This document shows positions 47,601-62,800 of a DNA stretch of 64,000 nucleotides, piece after piece; position 1 is the first letter of the stretch, and each line of letters opens with the position of its first letter. The stretch is from the NCBI GenBank assembly GCA_000469685.2, contig LS997567.1, positions 16,376,712 to 16,440,711 of the forward strand, written 5' to 3'. The notes under the pieces were generated by a model. That model ran no database searches. It was not told the DNA's origin and saw nothing but the letters and a program-made list of their open reading frames with translations. Origin of the DNA: Haemonchus contortus (taxonomy: Eukaryota; Nematoda; Chromadorea; Rhabditida; Trichostrongylidae). Made by a program: the position numbers and the translations under genes.

Positions 47601-50600
47601 GGAGTGCAGGGAGCAGTACGTCCCGTGATACTAGAGGAAACACAGTAATGATCCCTACGGCCGATTCGTGACTTGACTGAAACACTACTTCATATGTTCA
47701 CCATATTAATTAGTGCGTTTGCACATGCGCGGTCACATCGTGCGCAGAATTTTCACGCTCTCGGTAAAGTAATTACAGGAAGAACATCCAATTGAGAGAG
47801 CGTCCTCTCTATAAAAATTGCTCTCGAAAAACCTCACTTCTTACATGAAAACTATTCAAGCGCCGAAAAGCCTCCATATGCAAGTGAAATTGAGCATAAA
47901 TATTTAATGGAAGTCTGGCTCTCTGTGTACCCAAGGTTAAATTGAGAGTACTAATAAAAAAAAGGAAAAGGAAATACCTGCGCATTGTTTTTTGCTTTAT
48001 CTAAATCCAGACGAGAGATCTCCATGTTTTTGTCGGCCTTCGCGTATTTCAAAGACGCGGCTTCTGCTTCTTTGAACGTCTTACTGAAGCATAAAGACAA
48101 TTCCACTTATAATATGGCACTGACAAGGAAGCTTTTTAAGGGCGTGGGACGCTTTTTGAAAATGGTTTTTTGCAAGGTATAGGGGCATGAGCACTGAGTA
48201 TAGAACAATGGTTCATTTCCGCTAAATGGCCTTCTGAATGCTACAAAAATGGTGAAAATGATTTAGTCAGAAATTGCCGTTTTAACCCACTAAGCATCGC
48301 TTGTTTCATTCATGGCGTCGACTGTCCGCACAGTAGAAGGCGCCAATGGACTGCGCATTGAAAATAACGTGAACAGTAGCCAACAAAGGGAACCACATAT
48401 TGAAAAGTGCGGGGAAGTTTCATATGTGCTCTCCACGGTATGACGGCAGCGATGGATGGTGTGGTGGATAGCTATGTGGACTTCGAATTGGAACGACTAG
48501 AATGGGTTGATAGTTCGTATCCCCGGGACTTTGCCGTTTTTGCATTTTATGCTGTCACCTCCAGATTGGCTCCATATTGCACCAGGGTCAAAACAAGGGC
48601 CTGACTGGTCATGGTCGTGACCAGGACCAGCGATAACCTCTACAAGTCATTAGAATTAGATGTGTGGAGCACTATCAGTGGAAGAGCTTCCAGGCTCCAC
48701 TTTCCCAGGAGTATAAAGGGGTCTCTCCATTTCGCAATATATAAGTGTTGTAATGAGGGTCAGATTCCTATAATATGGTTCCTGTTCGGAGGAAGCTGTC
48801 CTCGAACTCGTTCGTCGATGCAAAGACAACAGGATTCCCATATTCATTGTAGCTCCCGATCCCAACTTTTCTCTGGGCGTCAACCGCGGACTTCTGTGGG
48901 AAAACGAATCAGATTCTCTTTCAACTCGTCTTCTTGCTGAAGGATCCGTGAGCATTGGGCGTGACGTAAAAAAGCTGTCACCTCTGAAGAAAATCATTCA
49001 AGCGCCAAATAACTAGATTAATGACTAGATGAAGGCTTTCGGCGACACCCCTTCCAACATACGATCCTCTAACTCCGCGTCCTGGTATGAAGGGCTGGCA
49101 TACCAGGACGCGATTAAGAAGGACATTGCTGACGTCGAGGTGACTGCAGAAGATACTGATCGTGAGGAGAGGAGGAAATGGAGATGACCAACCTGAAGAG
49201 GGGACAACAACCCTACAACGGGGCGAGATCAGCTATGGTAAAAAACGGTGAAATCTTCAAAAATGGATGCGCCTTTCATCAGTTTTGAAGGAATTCGGTC
49301 GAAATAAAACAACAATCAAACCATTACTGTCCAAATCATTCAAAGAACTGTATGTCCATACAACGCCCGAAGACCAGATGATATGATTCGACTTTTTTGA
49401 CCACCAAAATGATATCATACCAATTTACCAACATTTTACCAAGAGGATGAACTCTGGGGATGTGAGAGATGCAAAAACAGCCGAACTGATGAAAAAACTA
49501 CGTGAGGAAGTTGAGGGGAGGGGGGGGGGAAGTGGGACTCCTGGGAGTGTTAAGCCTGGAAGCTCCTTCACTGATAGCTTCACACATCAAAAACTAACGA
49601 CTTGTAGAGGATATCGCTGGTCCAGGTCACGAGAATGACCGGTCAGGCACTTGCTGTGGCCCTGGTGCAATATGGAGCCAATCTGGAGGTGGCAACGTAA
49701 AATGCAAAAACGGCAAAGCCCCGGGGATCCGAACCATCAACCCAGCCTAGCCGTCCCAACTCGAAGTCCACATTGCTATCCAACACGCCATCCATCGCTG
49801 CCGTCATCTCAACCGTGGAGAGCGCAAGTATGAAACTACCCGCACTTTTCAACATGTGGTTCCCTTTTTTGGCTACGGTTCACGTTATTTTCAATGCGCA
49901 GTCCACTGGCGCCTTCTACTGTGCGGACAGTCGACGCCATGAATGAAACAAGCGACGCTTAGTGGGTTAGAGCGGCAATTTCTGAGAAAATCATTTTCAC
50001 CATTTTTCTAGCATTCAGAAGGCCATTTAATGGAAATGGACCATAGTTCCATACTCAGTGCTCATGCCCCTATACCATTTTCAAAAAGCGTCCCACGCCC
50101 TGACAGACCTTGTCTGTGAGCCATGTTCAGAACCTGGTCATAAAATACCACAGAACAGCCATAACACCACTTATTATCGTTCAAAGATTTGATTCAACTG
50201 CACAAACCCATAGTGTTTCTGCGCCTTGAAGAGATGTTCCATAGCACCAGCAAGATTAGCATGAATAGCTTGGAGGTCAGCAAGACATTGTTTCCGCTGA
50301 GCACGGTGGACTCCGGCTCTCGTTATTACATAAGGAACTACCTCTTTCCGGATTCGCTCGCCAACAACCTTAAAAACTATGGCCGTGAACACCAATCAAT
50401 ATTCGGAATTCCGCTCAGATCAGAAAAACTACACAAAAAATTTGTACCTTCGAAGTGACAAGTACCGATGTTAGCTATCAAATAAGCACGGTACTGCAAC
50501 ACGAATTTATAGAAAGATGGACTGTTAGGCGAAAGTGCCTTCTCGGAACTAATTCGCACCCCACGCTCTAGGGAAGTGTCTAAGATAGAAATTATACCTA

Positions 50601-53600
50601 GTTTAAAAATAAAAGTGTCATCGTGCTTCTGAATGTTGACCGCAGCTAGTGAGTACATAAATATGCATTCGTAGTTACAGAGTAAATGAGGATCCTACTT
50701 ATATAATCCGCTATGTAAGTCTGTTGATGTTTATGCTTGTGTGTGTTTGCCTGACCGGAAATTCTTAACTCCTGTCCCACCGAGTCTAGAGCATTCAAAT
50801 ATTGTAGGATTACAGGGGGCAGGATTGGAACACTCGGGCTAGAGTGGGACCAGTTTTCGTCTTAAGGGCGGCGATTGCGCGAAATGTTATATCAGAAGTG
50901 CATGACTCCTGTTCCCATTGACCTAGAGTGTTCAAATTTGGTACGAGCTCAGGTAGCAGGATTTGAATACTTATGGCAGGACTGGATGCTGTTCACAAGA
51001 GGCGGGACGTGAGCGGAGTAAGTGTTTGAGCAAAAATTCATAACTCCTGTTTCCATGGACCTAAAACGTTCAAATTTTGAGAGAGTAAGACGACATTGCG
51101 GGAACACTTATGAGAGGTGGTAAGACTTAACTCTTTCCACAGGAGGCGGAGCGTGAGCGCAAATGATAATTTGGACCTGTTACATAAAAATTCAGTACGT
51201 GTGGAGGCGGTAGGATAGGAAAGGATGGGAATGCTGATGGGTGGTGCCAAGACCTGGCTGTGCCCTTAAGGGCCTCCTTATATCAAAAAGTCGGCGAGAT
51301 TTCGACATTTCTCCTTTCGAACAATTGATTCAACATTACTGAATGAGAAGTGCAGAGGTCATAACGCAGTTTATTTTCGTTGTTACGAACACTTATTCTA
51401 AAGCTAGGGCCGATGTGGTGCAGTAACAAAAAGCCCGTATCTTACACGCATGGTCACGGGCTCTAATCCAAGGGACATCCGCCGAGGCCAGCCAAGCCAT
51501 CCATCCCTCCGGGGTCGATTAAATGGCACCAGGCCCGTCTGCGAAAATAAAAGCACCGAGTCCAAGTCCTCTGATCTTTGAACCTCGGCATGTCTGTTGT
51601 TCTTGAAATCGTCAGTTTTTCTTCTGCCTCGAGGTTTGTAGGTGGAAATATTGATTCTGGCCGACGTTTCGACGGACTCGTCGTTTTCAAAGGCCTGAAA
51701 GTGGTTTAAAGCGTGTTGATTGTACACTAACCCACCAAGCGCCTCTTCCGCTCTAGCGTTTCTGACGGACTATCAGGAATGCACGAAAAATGCCCAAAAT
51801 CCGAAGGATAAGCTCACCTCACTTCCACCGCAAAGTGTAGCCACGCTACACGGCTAGTATTAGGCTGGAAGGAAAGTCCTGCAACACAATGAAGGTCTTT
51901 TTCAAATCATTTCTAAAATTTTAAAGGCCGATCAATTTTCGCAAATATATTTACCAAAGAGGTCAACAACTTTCTATTATCCTTTGAGTAAATCACTGAT
52001 GATTTTTATCCAGGAGTGAGGAAGCTATGACTCACAAAAGTAATTGACTGCCGTTTTTAGATCACATAAAGTTACGATTTTTTCTTTCCACAACTATATG
52101 CTCAAGAAGGCGGAGCGCATGGTAGGTAAAAAGGGCAACACTCAGGGAGTATGACTTATGAACAACCTGGAACCAATTGGAATCGTAGAACTTTTGGCGC
52201 GTGTTTAAAGCGAAATTTCGACGTGCGCTGTCCCTCTGTAGGGACCTAATTTACGGTTTTGATCGCCTTCTCTAACCGTGTTGGCCAAATTTCGGGGTTC
52301 ACAGGGGTAACCGAGAGCTGTGTCTATCTAGTGTGCGATCAGCATCTCATAGTGGATAGATCCCTCCAACCTCCATTGAATCAAGGGACGATGCTTGTGT
52401 GACTTCGAATGGGTATCTCCTCTAGTGAAGCAAACGAACTGATTGTTGACCGTTGATCGGTGAGCAGTGCCAGCATTGAATAGGTTGCTGATAAATTTAG
52501 CCGCTACATCCGCGTTTTCCCCTTGGCATGCTTAGGTACCAATCGGGTGTTGTCCATTCATTGACCGTAATTGCTGCGGAAGCCCACAAGCGTGCCCTTA
52601 TTTGCTCATGTGTTACCTGAGGAATGTCCTACAAGGTTGTCACTCTTGCTACCGTGTTCACGCTGTTGATACAAATTGCTGACGCTCCAAATTTTTTGTT
52701 GCAGGACTTTCCTTCCAACCTAATACATTAGTAGCGAATGATCTTAGTCCGCTGTCTTTATGCAATAACATTATTGCGGATCAGTACGTTCGCTGATTAT
52801 GGAACTAACTCGCAGTGTTGCATAAATGGCAAGAGATCGTTCGTGATAGTCACACACTCCTTGCGGCTGTTCATATCTGGATTTCTAGCTAAAATCCAGA
52901 ACGCTTCCACGCTTTTCTCGACGATGCTTCCGTCTCGTGAGCCAATATCGTACATTTGATGTTAAAGTCATTTTCATCATGCTGCTCCACTCTGTGCTTC
53001 CCTATCGGAGTTGACGTCACCTCGCTTTACACCAACGTCCAAAATGAACAAGCCCTACACTCAAATCAAAGTGTCTAGCGGGATCGTACATGTAAAGTGG
53101 TATCGAAAAAGAAGCTCGAAAAACATCTTGATTCACGCTACATCTGCGCATCCGTCTGCTGTCAAATGCGCTGTTATCAGGAATATGTACAGGACAGTAC
53201 GCGCATGCGCAGTGGTATGACCGAACGCGAAGAATCAAGACGATTAGCTTCAAGTATAGCTCGCTCGAATACGGTACCACATGGTAACACTGGAAGATCC
53301 CAAGTTGGCAGGAGAAACACCGCGCGCCAAAACAAGTTTCCCCTATGTTTACCATTCATCTCTGACAAGGTGTCTGCTGCAATACAACGGTGTATTGTTC
53401 GAGCACAGTTGAGCGATGATGTTATTCTAGCTAACATTCCGCCTGCTAACATCAAACGCCAACTTGTGAGGAACAGACTCTACGACAAGCAGTGCCTGAC
53501 AGAGGGTTGCGTTACATGTCCCAACGGGAAAGATGGAGATTGCGCTTCTGTAGGCGTAATTTATCAGATTCAATGTGAGGCATGTAATTCAAGCTATATT

Positions 53601-56303
53601 GGGGAAACCGGAAGAGTTTTATCAGTACGAATCAAAGAGCATTTTGCTGGTTAACGGCGCAGTAATGTGTTAACTCCGTTAGAGAGGCACAGAGTGGAGC
53701 AGCATGATGAAAATGACTTCAACATCAAATGTACGATATTGGCTCACGAGACAGAAATATCGTCGAGGAAAGCGTTGGAAGCGTTCTGGATTTTAGCTAG
53801 AACTCCAGATATGAACAGCCGAAAAGTGTGTGACCATCACGAATGATCTCTTGCCATTTATGCAACACTGCGAGTTAGTTCCATGATCAGCGAACGTACT
53901 GATCCGCAATAATGTTAATGCATAAAGACAGCGGACTAAGATCATTCGCTACTAATGTACTGACCGTGTAGCGTGGCTACACTTTGCGGTGGAAGTGAGG
54001 TGAGCTTCCATTTCTCGTGCATTCTTGATAGTCCATCAGAAACGCTAGAGCGCAAGAGGCGCTTGGTGGGGTAGTGTACAATCAAAACGCTTTGAACCAC
54101 TTTCAGGCCTTTGAAAACAACGACTCCGTCGAAACCTCGACCAGAATAAATATTTCCACCTAGGCAGAAGCAAAAACTAACGGTTAAAAGCACCGAATTG
54201 TGCATCGGCTGGCTACCACAAGTCATTATATAGACCATATTCGCATTCAACACGTCACTGTGATTCTGAGGAAGCCGAATGCGAGGCGCATCCCCTCAGA
54301 CGGGAATGATCAACGCCCAAAGACACCATCCCTTACCCTTCTCTTCTACAACTATGAATCTATCATCTTATTCCTGTTTTGAGTCTGCTTTTATGAAGCT
54401 GTCTGAAATTTTTCCTGAGAGGGACGAAGGGCGTAGCGAGCCCAGTGATACTTGGCTTCTATAGCACTTTCCAGCACAGATGTTACTAATTGCCATATCT
54501 AGCCGTTTACGATTCCTTTACACATTTTATGAGCTACCAAAGGGCTATGGGCAATTGCAGTAAATTTCAGTAGCGTTTTTAGACTGTGTTGGTGCAAAAT
54601 AGAACACCCGTGACCAAGAAAGCAGCTTTCGCAAAATAAAAGAGTCATTGGATATAGTCAATTCTCAGGGCTGCATCGTCGAAAGTAGTGCTTTGAAGTA
54701 GTGCTGAAGTGCGATCAGGGAACAGTCAACCAGATTCAAATGGTGCCCTCAACACATTACACCACTATCCTCAGCTGATCACAAAATGGTGTTATTCGAG
54801 CTATTAGGGAATAGTCAACCAGTGTCTCATGGTGTCATCATCAGGGATTTCAGTAAAATGGACAGATGCCAGAATAAATCACCTAAACCATCTATACTGA
54901 TTGAGTGTTTTTGCGAAGTATGTCGATACTGACGACATTTATGACAGATTTTGCCACAATTCTTAGCTCAATTCACATATTTGTTCCGGCGAAGTGTTTT
55001 CGAAGACAATCGAACAGCTACCCTTAACAAATTACACCACTATCCTCAGCTGATCCCAACATGGTGCTATTCGAGCTATTAGGGAATAGTCAACCAAAGT
55101 CACATGGTGTCATCATCAGGTATCCTTACTATACATAAACCGCAGGTTTGGTCTGTCTGTTTGTCTGTTTGTCGTCGCAAGTTTCAGTATCATCTGAAGA
55201 AGCAACTGTAGAGTTCGGGTCAAGTCTGGAATGGGTGGAGTCGAGGGAAAGGCTAACAGAGCACATAAGAGCCCAGCGGAGCCCGCCCACAGGGGCGGGA
55301 CATGTACCGGAATGGGTGGTGCTCGAAGCGACTGGCTGATTTCGGCTCGAGGAAAGCTCAGACATTAGGAAAAAAATGAGCAAAGGTTAGGAATGGGTCA
55401 GCGATCATACGAAAGGAACCTACCTGTTGTGTTGGGCGTCCTCGGAGTGGGTGGTACTTTCTACATGGATTCATAACTCGGTTGAACGAAGGTGTAGAGG
55501 CCAGAGAAGAATATAGTGTGAATGATCTAGAGCTTATACGTGCTGAGCACGCATAACATTAGCGAAGCTCCGCCCACTAGGAGGGTGCCTGCATTCAAAT
55601 AAAACACACTTTTTAAAACTATGTATATCTTTGTTAAAAATATCTAGAACGCGGAAATAAGGTGGACAGAGGCTATTGAAGAAATGTGGTCAAATATCCA
55701 AAGTAGGCGGAGTTTGCCCTAAGGTAGGCGGAACTAATATCGGAAGATCACAACGCTTTTCAAAAGTCTGTTTACAGTGTGGAGAAAATGTCGTCGGAAG
55801 TTATAGAAGAAATGTGGTTAACTAAATATGTAAAGTGGATGGGTTTTGCTCTGAGATGGGCGGGGCTAAGATCGAAAGTTCATAACTCTGTTTGAAAACG
55901 CTTTACAGTGCGGGAAGAAGTGTTTGGATGTTGTAGAAGAAATATGTTTGAGCCCTAAGAGTGGGCGAGATTCAAATTCTAACTAAAATTCACAAATCTA
56001 TTCAGAGAGGTTCTGGAAGGCGCGAAGAAAGTAGCTAAAGGTTGTAGAAAGTATTTTGTCGAATCCTGAAAATGGACTGGTTTGCACGAGGGTGGACGGG
56101 GCCAAGATCGAACATTTAAAGTGGGCGGGGTTTGCACAATGGTGAAAGGGACTGGAGTCGGTAACTCAAATTCAGTTCTTAATTGTTCCAGAACACGTTG
56201 AGGGTGGTTAGAGTTCATAGAAAAAGTCCTTGAACGGTTTTCAACGGTTCTCCTTACTATACATAATCCACAAGTTTGTTGTGTCTGTCTATCCGTCTGT
56301 CTC

Positions 56304-56338
<35 letters not shown>

Positions 56339-59300
56339 GTTCGTCTGTACGTATGGTATATGTAGGTAGGTAGGTAGGTAGGTGGGTATGTAGGTATGAA
56401 TGTATATATGTATATATGTATATATGTATATATGTATATATGTATATATGTATATATGTATGTATATATGTATATATGTATGTATATATGTATATATGTA
56501 TATATATATGTATGTATATATGTATATATGTATATATGTATGTATATATGTATATATGTATATATGTATATATGTATATATGTATATATGTATACATGTA
56601 TATATGTATATATGTATGTATGTATATATGTATATATGTATATATGTATGTATGTATATATGTATATATGTATATATATATGTATATATGTATGTATATA
56701 TATATGTATATATGTATATATGTATATATGTATGTATATATATATGTATATATGTATATAATGTATATATGTATATATGTATATATGTATATATGTATAT
56801 ATGTATGTATATATGTATATATGTATGTATATATGTATATATGTATATATGTATATATGTATATATGTATGTATATATGTATATATGTATATATGTATGT
56901 ATGTATATATGTATATATGTATATATGTATATATGTATATATGTATATATGTATATATGTATGTATGTATATATGTATATATGTATATATGTATGTATAT
57001 ATGTATATATGTATATATATGTATATATGTATATATGTATGTATATATGTATATATATATGTATATATGTATGTATGTATATATGTATATATGTATATAT
57101 ATGTATATATGCATATATGTATATATATGTATATATGTATATATGTATATATGTATGTATATATGTATATATGTATATATGTATGTATATATGCATATAT
57201 GCATATATGTATGTATGTATATATATATATGTATATATGTATGTATGTAATATGTATATATGTATATATATGTATATATGCCATATTATTATATATATTG
57301 TATATATGTATATATGTATATATGTAATATATGTTAATGTATATTGTATATATGTATATATGTATGTGATAAATGCATATATGCATATATGTATGTATAT
57401 GGTATATATGTATAATATTGCATATATGTGATATATATATGTTATATATGGTATGTATATATTGTATGTATATATATATGTATATTATGTATGCTATATA
57501 TGTATGTATATATGTATGTATATAGTATGATGTATATATGTATATCGTATATATTGTATATATGTATATATGATATATATGTATTATGTATATATGTATA
57601 TATTTATATATGTATATATGTATATATGGTATATATGTATATATGTATATATGTATATATGTATATATGTATATATGTATATATGTATATATGTATATAT
57701 GTATATATGTATATATGTATATATGTATATATGTATATATGTATATATGTATATATGTATATATGTATATATGTATATATGTATATATGTATATATGTAT
57801 ATATGTATATATGTATATATGTATATATGTATATATGTATATATGCATATATGCATATATGTATGTATGTATATATATATGTATATATGTATGTATGTAT
57901 ATATGTATATATGTATATATATGTATATATGCATATATGTATATATATGTATATATGTATATATGTATATATGTATGTATATATGTATATATGTATATAT
58001 GTATGTATATATGCATATATGCATATATGTATGTATGTATATATGTATATATGTATATATGCATATATGTATATATATATGTATATATGTATGTATATAT
58101 ATATGTATATATGTATGTATATATGTATGTATATATGTATATATGTATATATGTATATATGTATATATGTATATATGTATATATGTATATATGTATATAT
58201 GTATATATGTATATATGTATATATGTATATATGTATATATGCATATATGCATATATGTATGTATGTATATATATATGTATATATGTATGTATGTATATAT
58301 GTATATATGTATATATATGTATATATGCATATATGTATATATATGTATATATGTATATATGTATATATGTATATATGTATGTATATATGTATATATGTAT
58401 ATATGTATGTATATATGCATATATGCATATATGTATGTATGTATATATGTATATATGTATATATGCATATATGTATATATATATGTATATATGTATGTAT
58501 ATATATATGTATATATGTATGTATATATGTATGTATATATGTATGTATATATATATGTATATATGTATATATGTATATATGTATATATGTATATATGTAT
58601 GTATATATATATGTATATATGTATATATGTATATATGTATATATGGGTATTATGTATATATGTTATATATGTATATAATATGTATATACTGTATATATGT
58701 ATATATGTAATATATGTAATAATGTAATATATGTATGATAATGTATATATGGTATATATGTATATATGTATAGATGTGATATAATGTATAATCATGGTAT
58801 ATTTATATATGTATATATGGTATATATGTAATATATGTATATATGTATATATGTATATATGTTATATATGTATATATTGTATATATGTATATATGTATAT
58901 ATATGTATAATATGTATATATGTATCTATTTGTATATATGTATATTATGTATATATGTATATATGTATATATGTATATAATGTATATAGTTAAATATGTA
59001 TATTGTATAATGATATATGTATATATGTATATATGTAATATATGTATATAATGTATATATGTATATTATGTATATATCGTATATATGTAATATATGTATA
59101 TAATGTAATATCTGTATATATGTATATATGTATATATGTATATATGTATATATGTTATATATGTATATATGTATATATGTATATATGTATATATGTATAA
59201 TATGTATATATGTATATATGTATATATGTATATATGTATATATGTATATATGTATATATGTATATATGTATATGTATATATGTATATATGTATATATGTA

Positions 59301-59790
59301 TATATGTATATATGTATATATGTATATATGTATATATGTATATATGTATATATGTATATATGTATATATGTATATATGTATATATGTATATATGTATATA
59401 TGTATATATGTATATATGTATATGTATATATGTATATATGTATATATGTATATATGTATATATGTTATATATGTATATATGTATATATGTATATATGTAT
59501 ATATGTATATATGTATATAATGTATATATGTATATATGGTAATATATGTATATATGTTATATGTATATATGTATATATGTATATATGTATATATGTATAT
59601 ATGTATATATGTATATATGTATATATGTATATATGTATATATGTATATATGTATATATGTATATATGTATATATGTATATATGTATATATGTATATATGT
59701 ATATATGTATATATGTATATATGTATATATGTATATATGTATATATGTATAATGTATGTATGTATGTATGTATGTATGTATGTATGTATG

Positions 59791-59821
<31 letters not shown>

Positions 59822-62800
59822 TGTATGTATGTATGTATGTATGTATGTATGTATGTATGTATGTATGTATGTATGTATGTATGTATGTATGTATGTATGT
59901 ATGTATGTAGTATGTATGTATGTATGTATGTATGTATGTATGTATGTATGTATGTATGTATGTATGTATGTATGTATGTATGTATGTATGTATGTATGTA
60001 TGTGACCTAAGCTCCCAAACTTGGTAGGAATACAGGCTGCAGCATGGGAGCATTTATGGTGGGTGGCAAGATCGTTAGGACCCAGACCGTTGAAACTTGA
60101 AAGCACAATGAGTTGGATGGGAACATTGATGGTAGCCAACATAGTAGACTCAGCCGCGATGAAGTCTCTGAATACTCTTTTTCATTGGATAATCGCCTTT
60201 GTGACATGCGATATTCCACTCGGACACAGCGAAGATCACTTACAGAAAAAATCGCTCCTAATTCGGAGTTAATACTAATGTAGAGCTTTCAAAGAAAAAG
60301 GGGAGAAGTGTTATTTACGCATAGCAAATTTCTCACAGGAAGGAGGAGCGCCCGGCGTAGCTGGGCGAACCTATAAGAAGGAGGCCTTCTGATGCACTTA
60401 TTGTAGTCCCGATTGGATTTGAAAGTCCGGCAAGAGTAACCACAACAAGAAGAAAAACGGCGTCAGGCAAAAGTTAACACCGTTCTTTGCAGAGCTACGA
60501 CGGAAGGCGACGATACAAGCCCTCTCGGCCTATTTTGCCGCTGTCCTGGGAGATACCGGCAAAATGACGATGGATACGTGTGCATGCACCATGCTACGTC
60601 GTTGAGTGCCAGCTCCCCTTTCAAGATGTAGGGAATGGATCCTATGGCCCGTTCTGACCAGGTAATAATTTCAAATATCTCAACTATTTGAAAAGAGGCC
60701 TGAGTAAATCGTCGAATTTGGAAAACTAGTTACGGACACGAACATGGAAATAACAGTTCCCACTACGGCTTGTAAACTTGCAGTGAATTTGGTCTACAAC
60801 TTCTTATTTATTGCCACTTATTTCATAGCTTTTATTCGATTTTCGTACATATTGCAATCAGTTGTTTTTGTAAACCTCATCAGCTGTACTAGTACTAGAG
60901 TATAACCACAACATCGAATTCATTTTTTGGATGAAGTTGTCGAGATTTTCGATTGTAATAATGAAGAAAGAGCAGAATAAAAAATAAAAAAATATATAAA
61001 TTGAGAGTGAAATGGGGAGAACTGTATGCAATGTAAACACATAGGTCGATTTTACGAAAGTGGATCCGATATTTATAAAATAGATTGCTAATTTTACAAA
61101 ACGGCTTCAAAGTGCTAACCTGACTGCAAATTCTACGAAATATAATAGAATGAGAAAACTACAAATTGGTTGTAATGTATGCGTAACTGACTGGTACACT
61201 CACGAAATGTGGCATACCTTGTGATAGGAAAACAATTTCATCCTTAACACGTGATTAGCAGTCAAAGTTTCTTTGAAGGCAGTGTCGGTTTTGAAGGTGC
61301 AGTTAGTTGTGGCTGTCAACAATAACATTTTGTAATGCTAATATAGTCTTGCTCCTCAGGCATGAGTGGGTTTGCTCAACACCTTGTAAAATTTCCAGTC
61401 TGCTGCGCATCCTTTAAGAAAACTGTTTTTTGACACATTTTCCGATATTTATATGAACGTTTCTCGCAATGAGCAAAGACAAGAATTTGCAAAGACCCTT
61501 ACGATCTATAAAACGCCCGCGTCTCTTTGTCTATTTGCCACAAAACTCGTTATAACATCTGGTGAGGCAGGCCAAGATCGAAAAGCAAGGTCAGCATATG
61601 CGGACTTAGTAGAGATCTGCGTATGGGGCACGATGTCTTGAGCAAAACTACCTAAAATGGAGAAAATGAGCAAATGTGAGGAATGGGTAAACTTTTTAAC
61701 GTTATTATCGTTTTTTGGCGGTTCTTGCTACATAAACTCGTTACTCGTTTTATCAAAAGCCTAGAGGACAGAAAAAAACTGAAGGAATTAACAAGGTCTA
61801 CTATGTACCGAGCATGCACAAACTTTGTCCACAAAGACCGGCGCGTGCACGCAAATTGGGTTGCGTTGTAAAAAAATAACTTTGTTCAATAACGGTTCAG
61901 TCTCTGGGCTAGGAGAAAGGACGAAGTTGTAACTATTGAAGGAAAGAAGTCAAATCTTCAACTCAGTCTGGGCGTGCACTGTTGTGGACATATGATCTAC
62001 AACTTATATCTCTGTGCAAATGCATTAAAAAGATTGAATGGTTATCAAAGCGATGTGGTCCAATCATGGCGGGCGGGGTGTGCATCGTAGTGGACCTCGT
62101 CAGGATCAAAAATTCATATCACTGTTGAAAAACCCTCTAGAATCACGTATCATTGCGAGACAAATATAAGCAGTGCGCTTGTCTGTCTGGCAGAAACTCC
62201 GTATGACCTGAGGAGCAAGTAGTGAGGTTGAGCACGTGGGCTGAGTCAGGGTTTGGGTGGGACATAAGTCAGGATGAAAAAGGTGTGTGAAGTTAGCAGT
62301 GCCCTACTCAAGAAGGCAAGACATGCAACGGAATGGCTGGTGCGTAGAACAAAAGTTTTGAATTCGTCTGCAAACAACTCAGACACGGGGACAAAAACGA
62401 GCATAGGTGACGAACTGGTCAACAAATAAAATCGGTAGACACACTCGTAGTGAACGATGCGCCTCAACTCTGGACGGTGTTTTCTACAAAGATCTTAACT
62501 CGATTCAATCGAACCCTGAAAGCCAGTGCCTAGTTTTAGATTTGTTGGGAAGATCCCAGGCTTCTTCGTCACTTTTGATAAACATTCGTTCGGCCTTGAG
62601 ACAACTGTTTTGTTCATGGCTATTGGGAGACAGCACCACGTGTACTGTGTCATTTTGTAACCAACGTGTTTGTTTCATCTTTTTGGTTCATTTCAACTGT
62701 ATTCAGGTTTTCACGCATTGACACATGCGAAACCACAATCTTCGAAGACGATGCTGTAACCAACCAGTCAATCCCACGCTTTAAATTGACACGGCTTACG

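Larger units (their letters stand above)
51611..54186 (+). mobile_element. Penelope-like element with inverted arms
   Basis: The right arm (about 53668-54186) is repeated inverted on the left (51611-51859 plus 52724-53006); the left arm is split by mariner copy C. Between the arms lie a small RT remnant and the linker plus the first part of a GIY-YIG endonuclease. Inverted or tandem partial copies are a known trait of Penelope-like elements. Both outer ends carry the TTTCGACGGA motif and CTTTCAGGCCTTTGAAAA or its inverse. Confidence 0.85.

Noticed and set aside
48611..48940. 109-codon plus frame similar to the frame at 16810-17118
   Set aside because: The similarity is explained by both lying in foldback elements FB2 and FB1; the frame is broken differently and crosses the arm-centre boundary.
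56257..60142. Tyr/Ile/Met/Cys-rich open frames up to 651 codons on both strands
   Set aside because: Translation of the TATATG and TATG microsatellites; no start context, no splice context, no non-repeat peptide.
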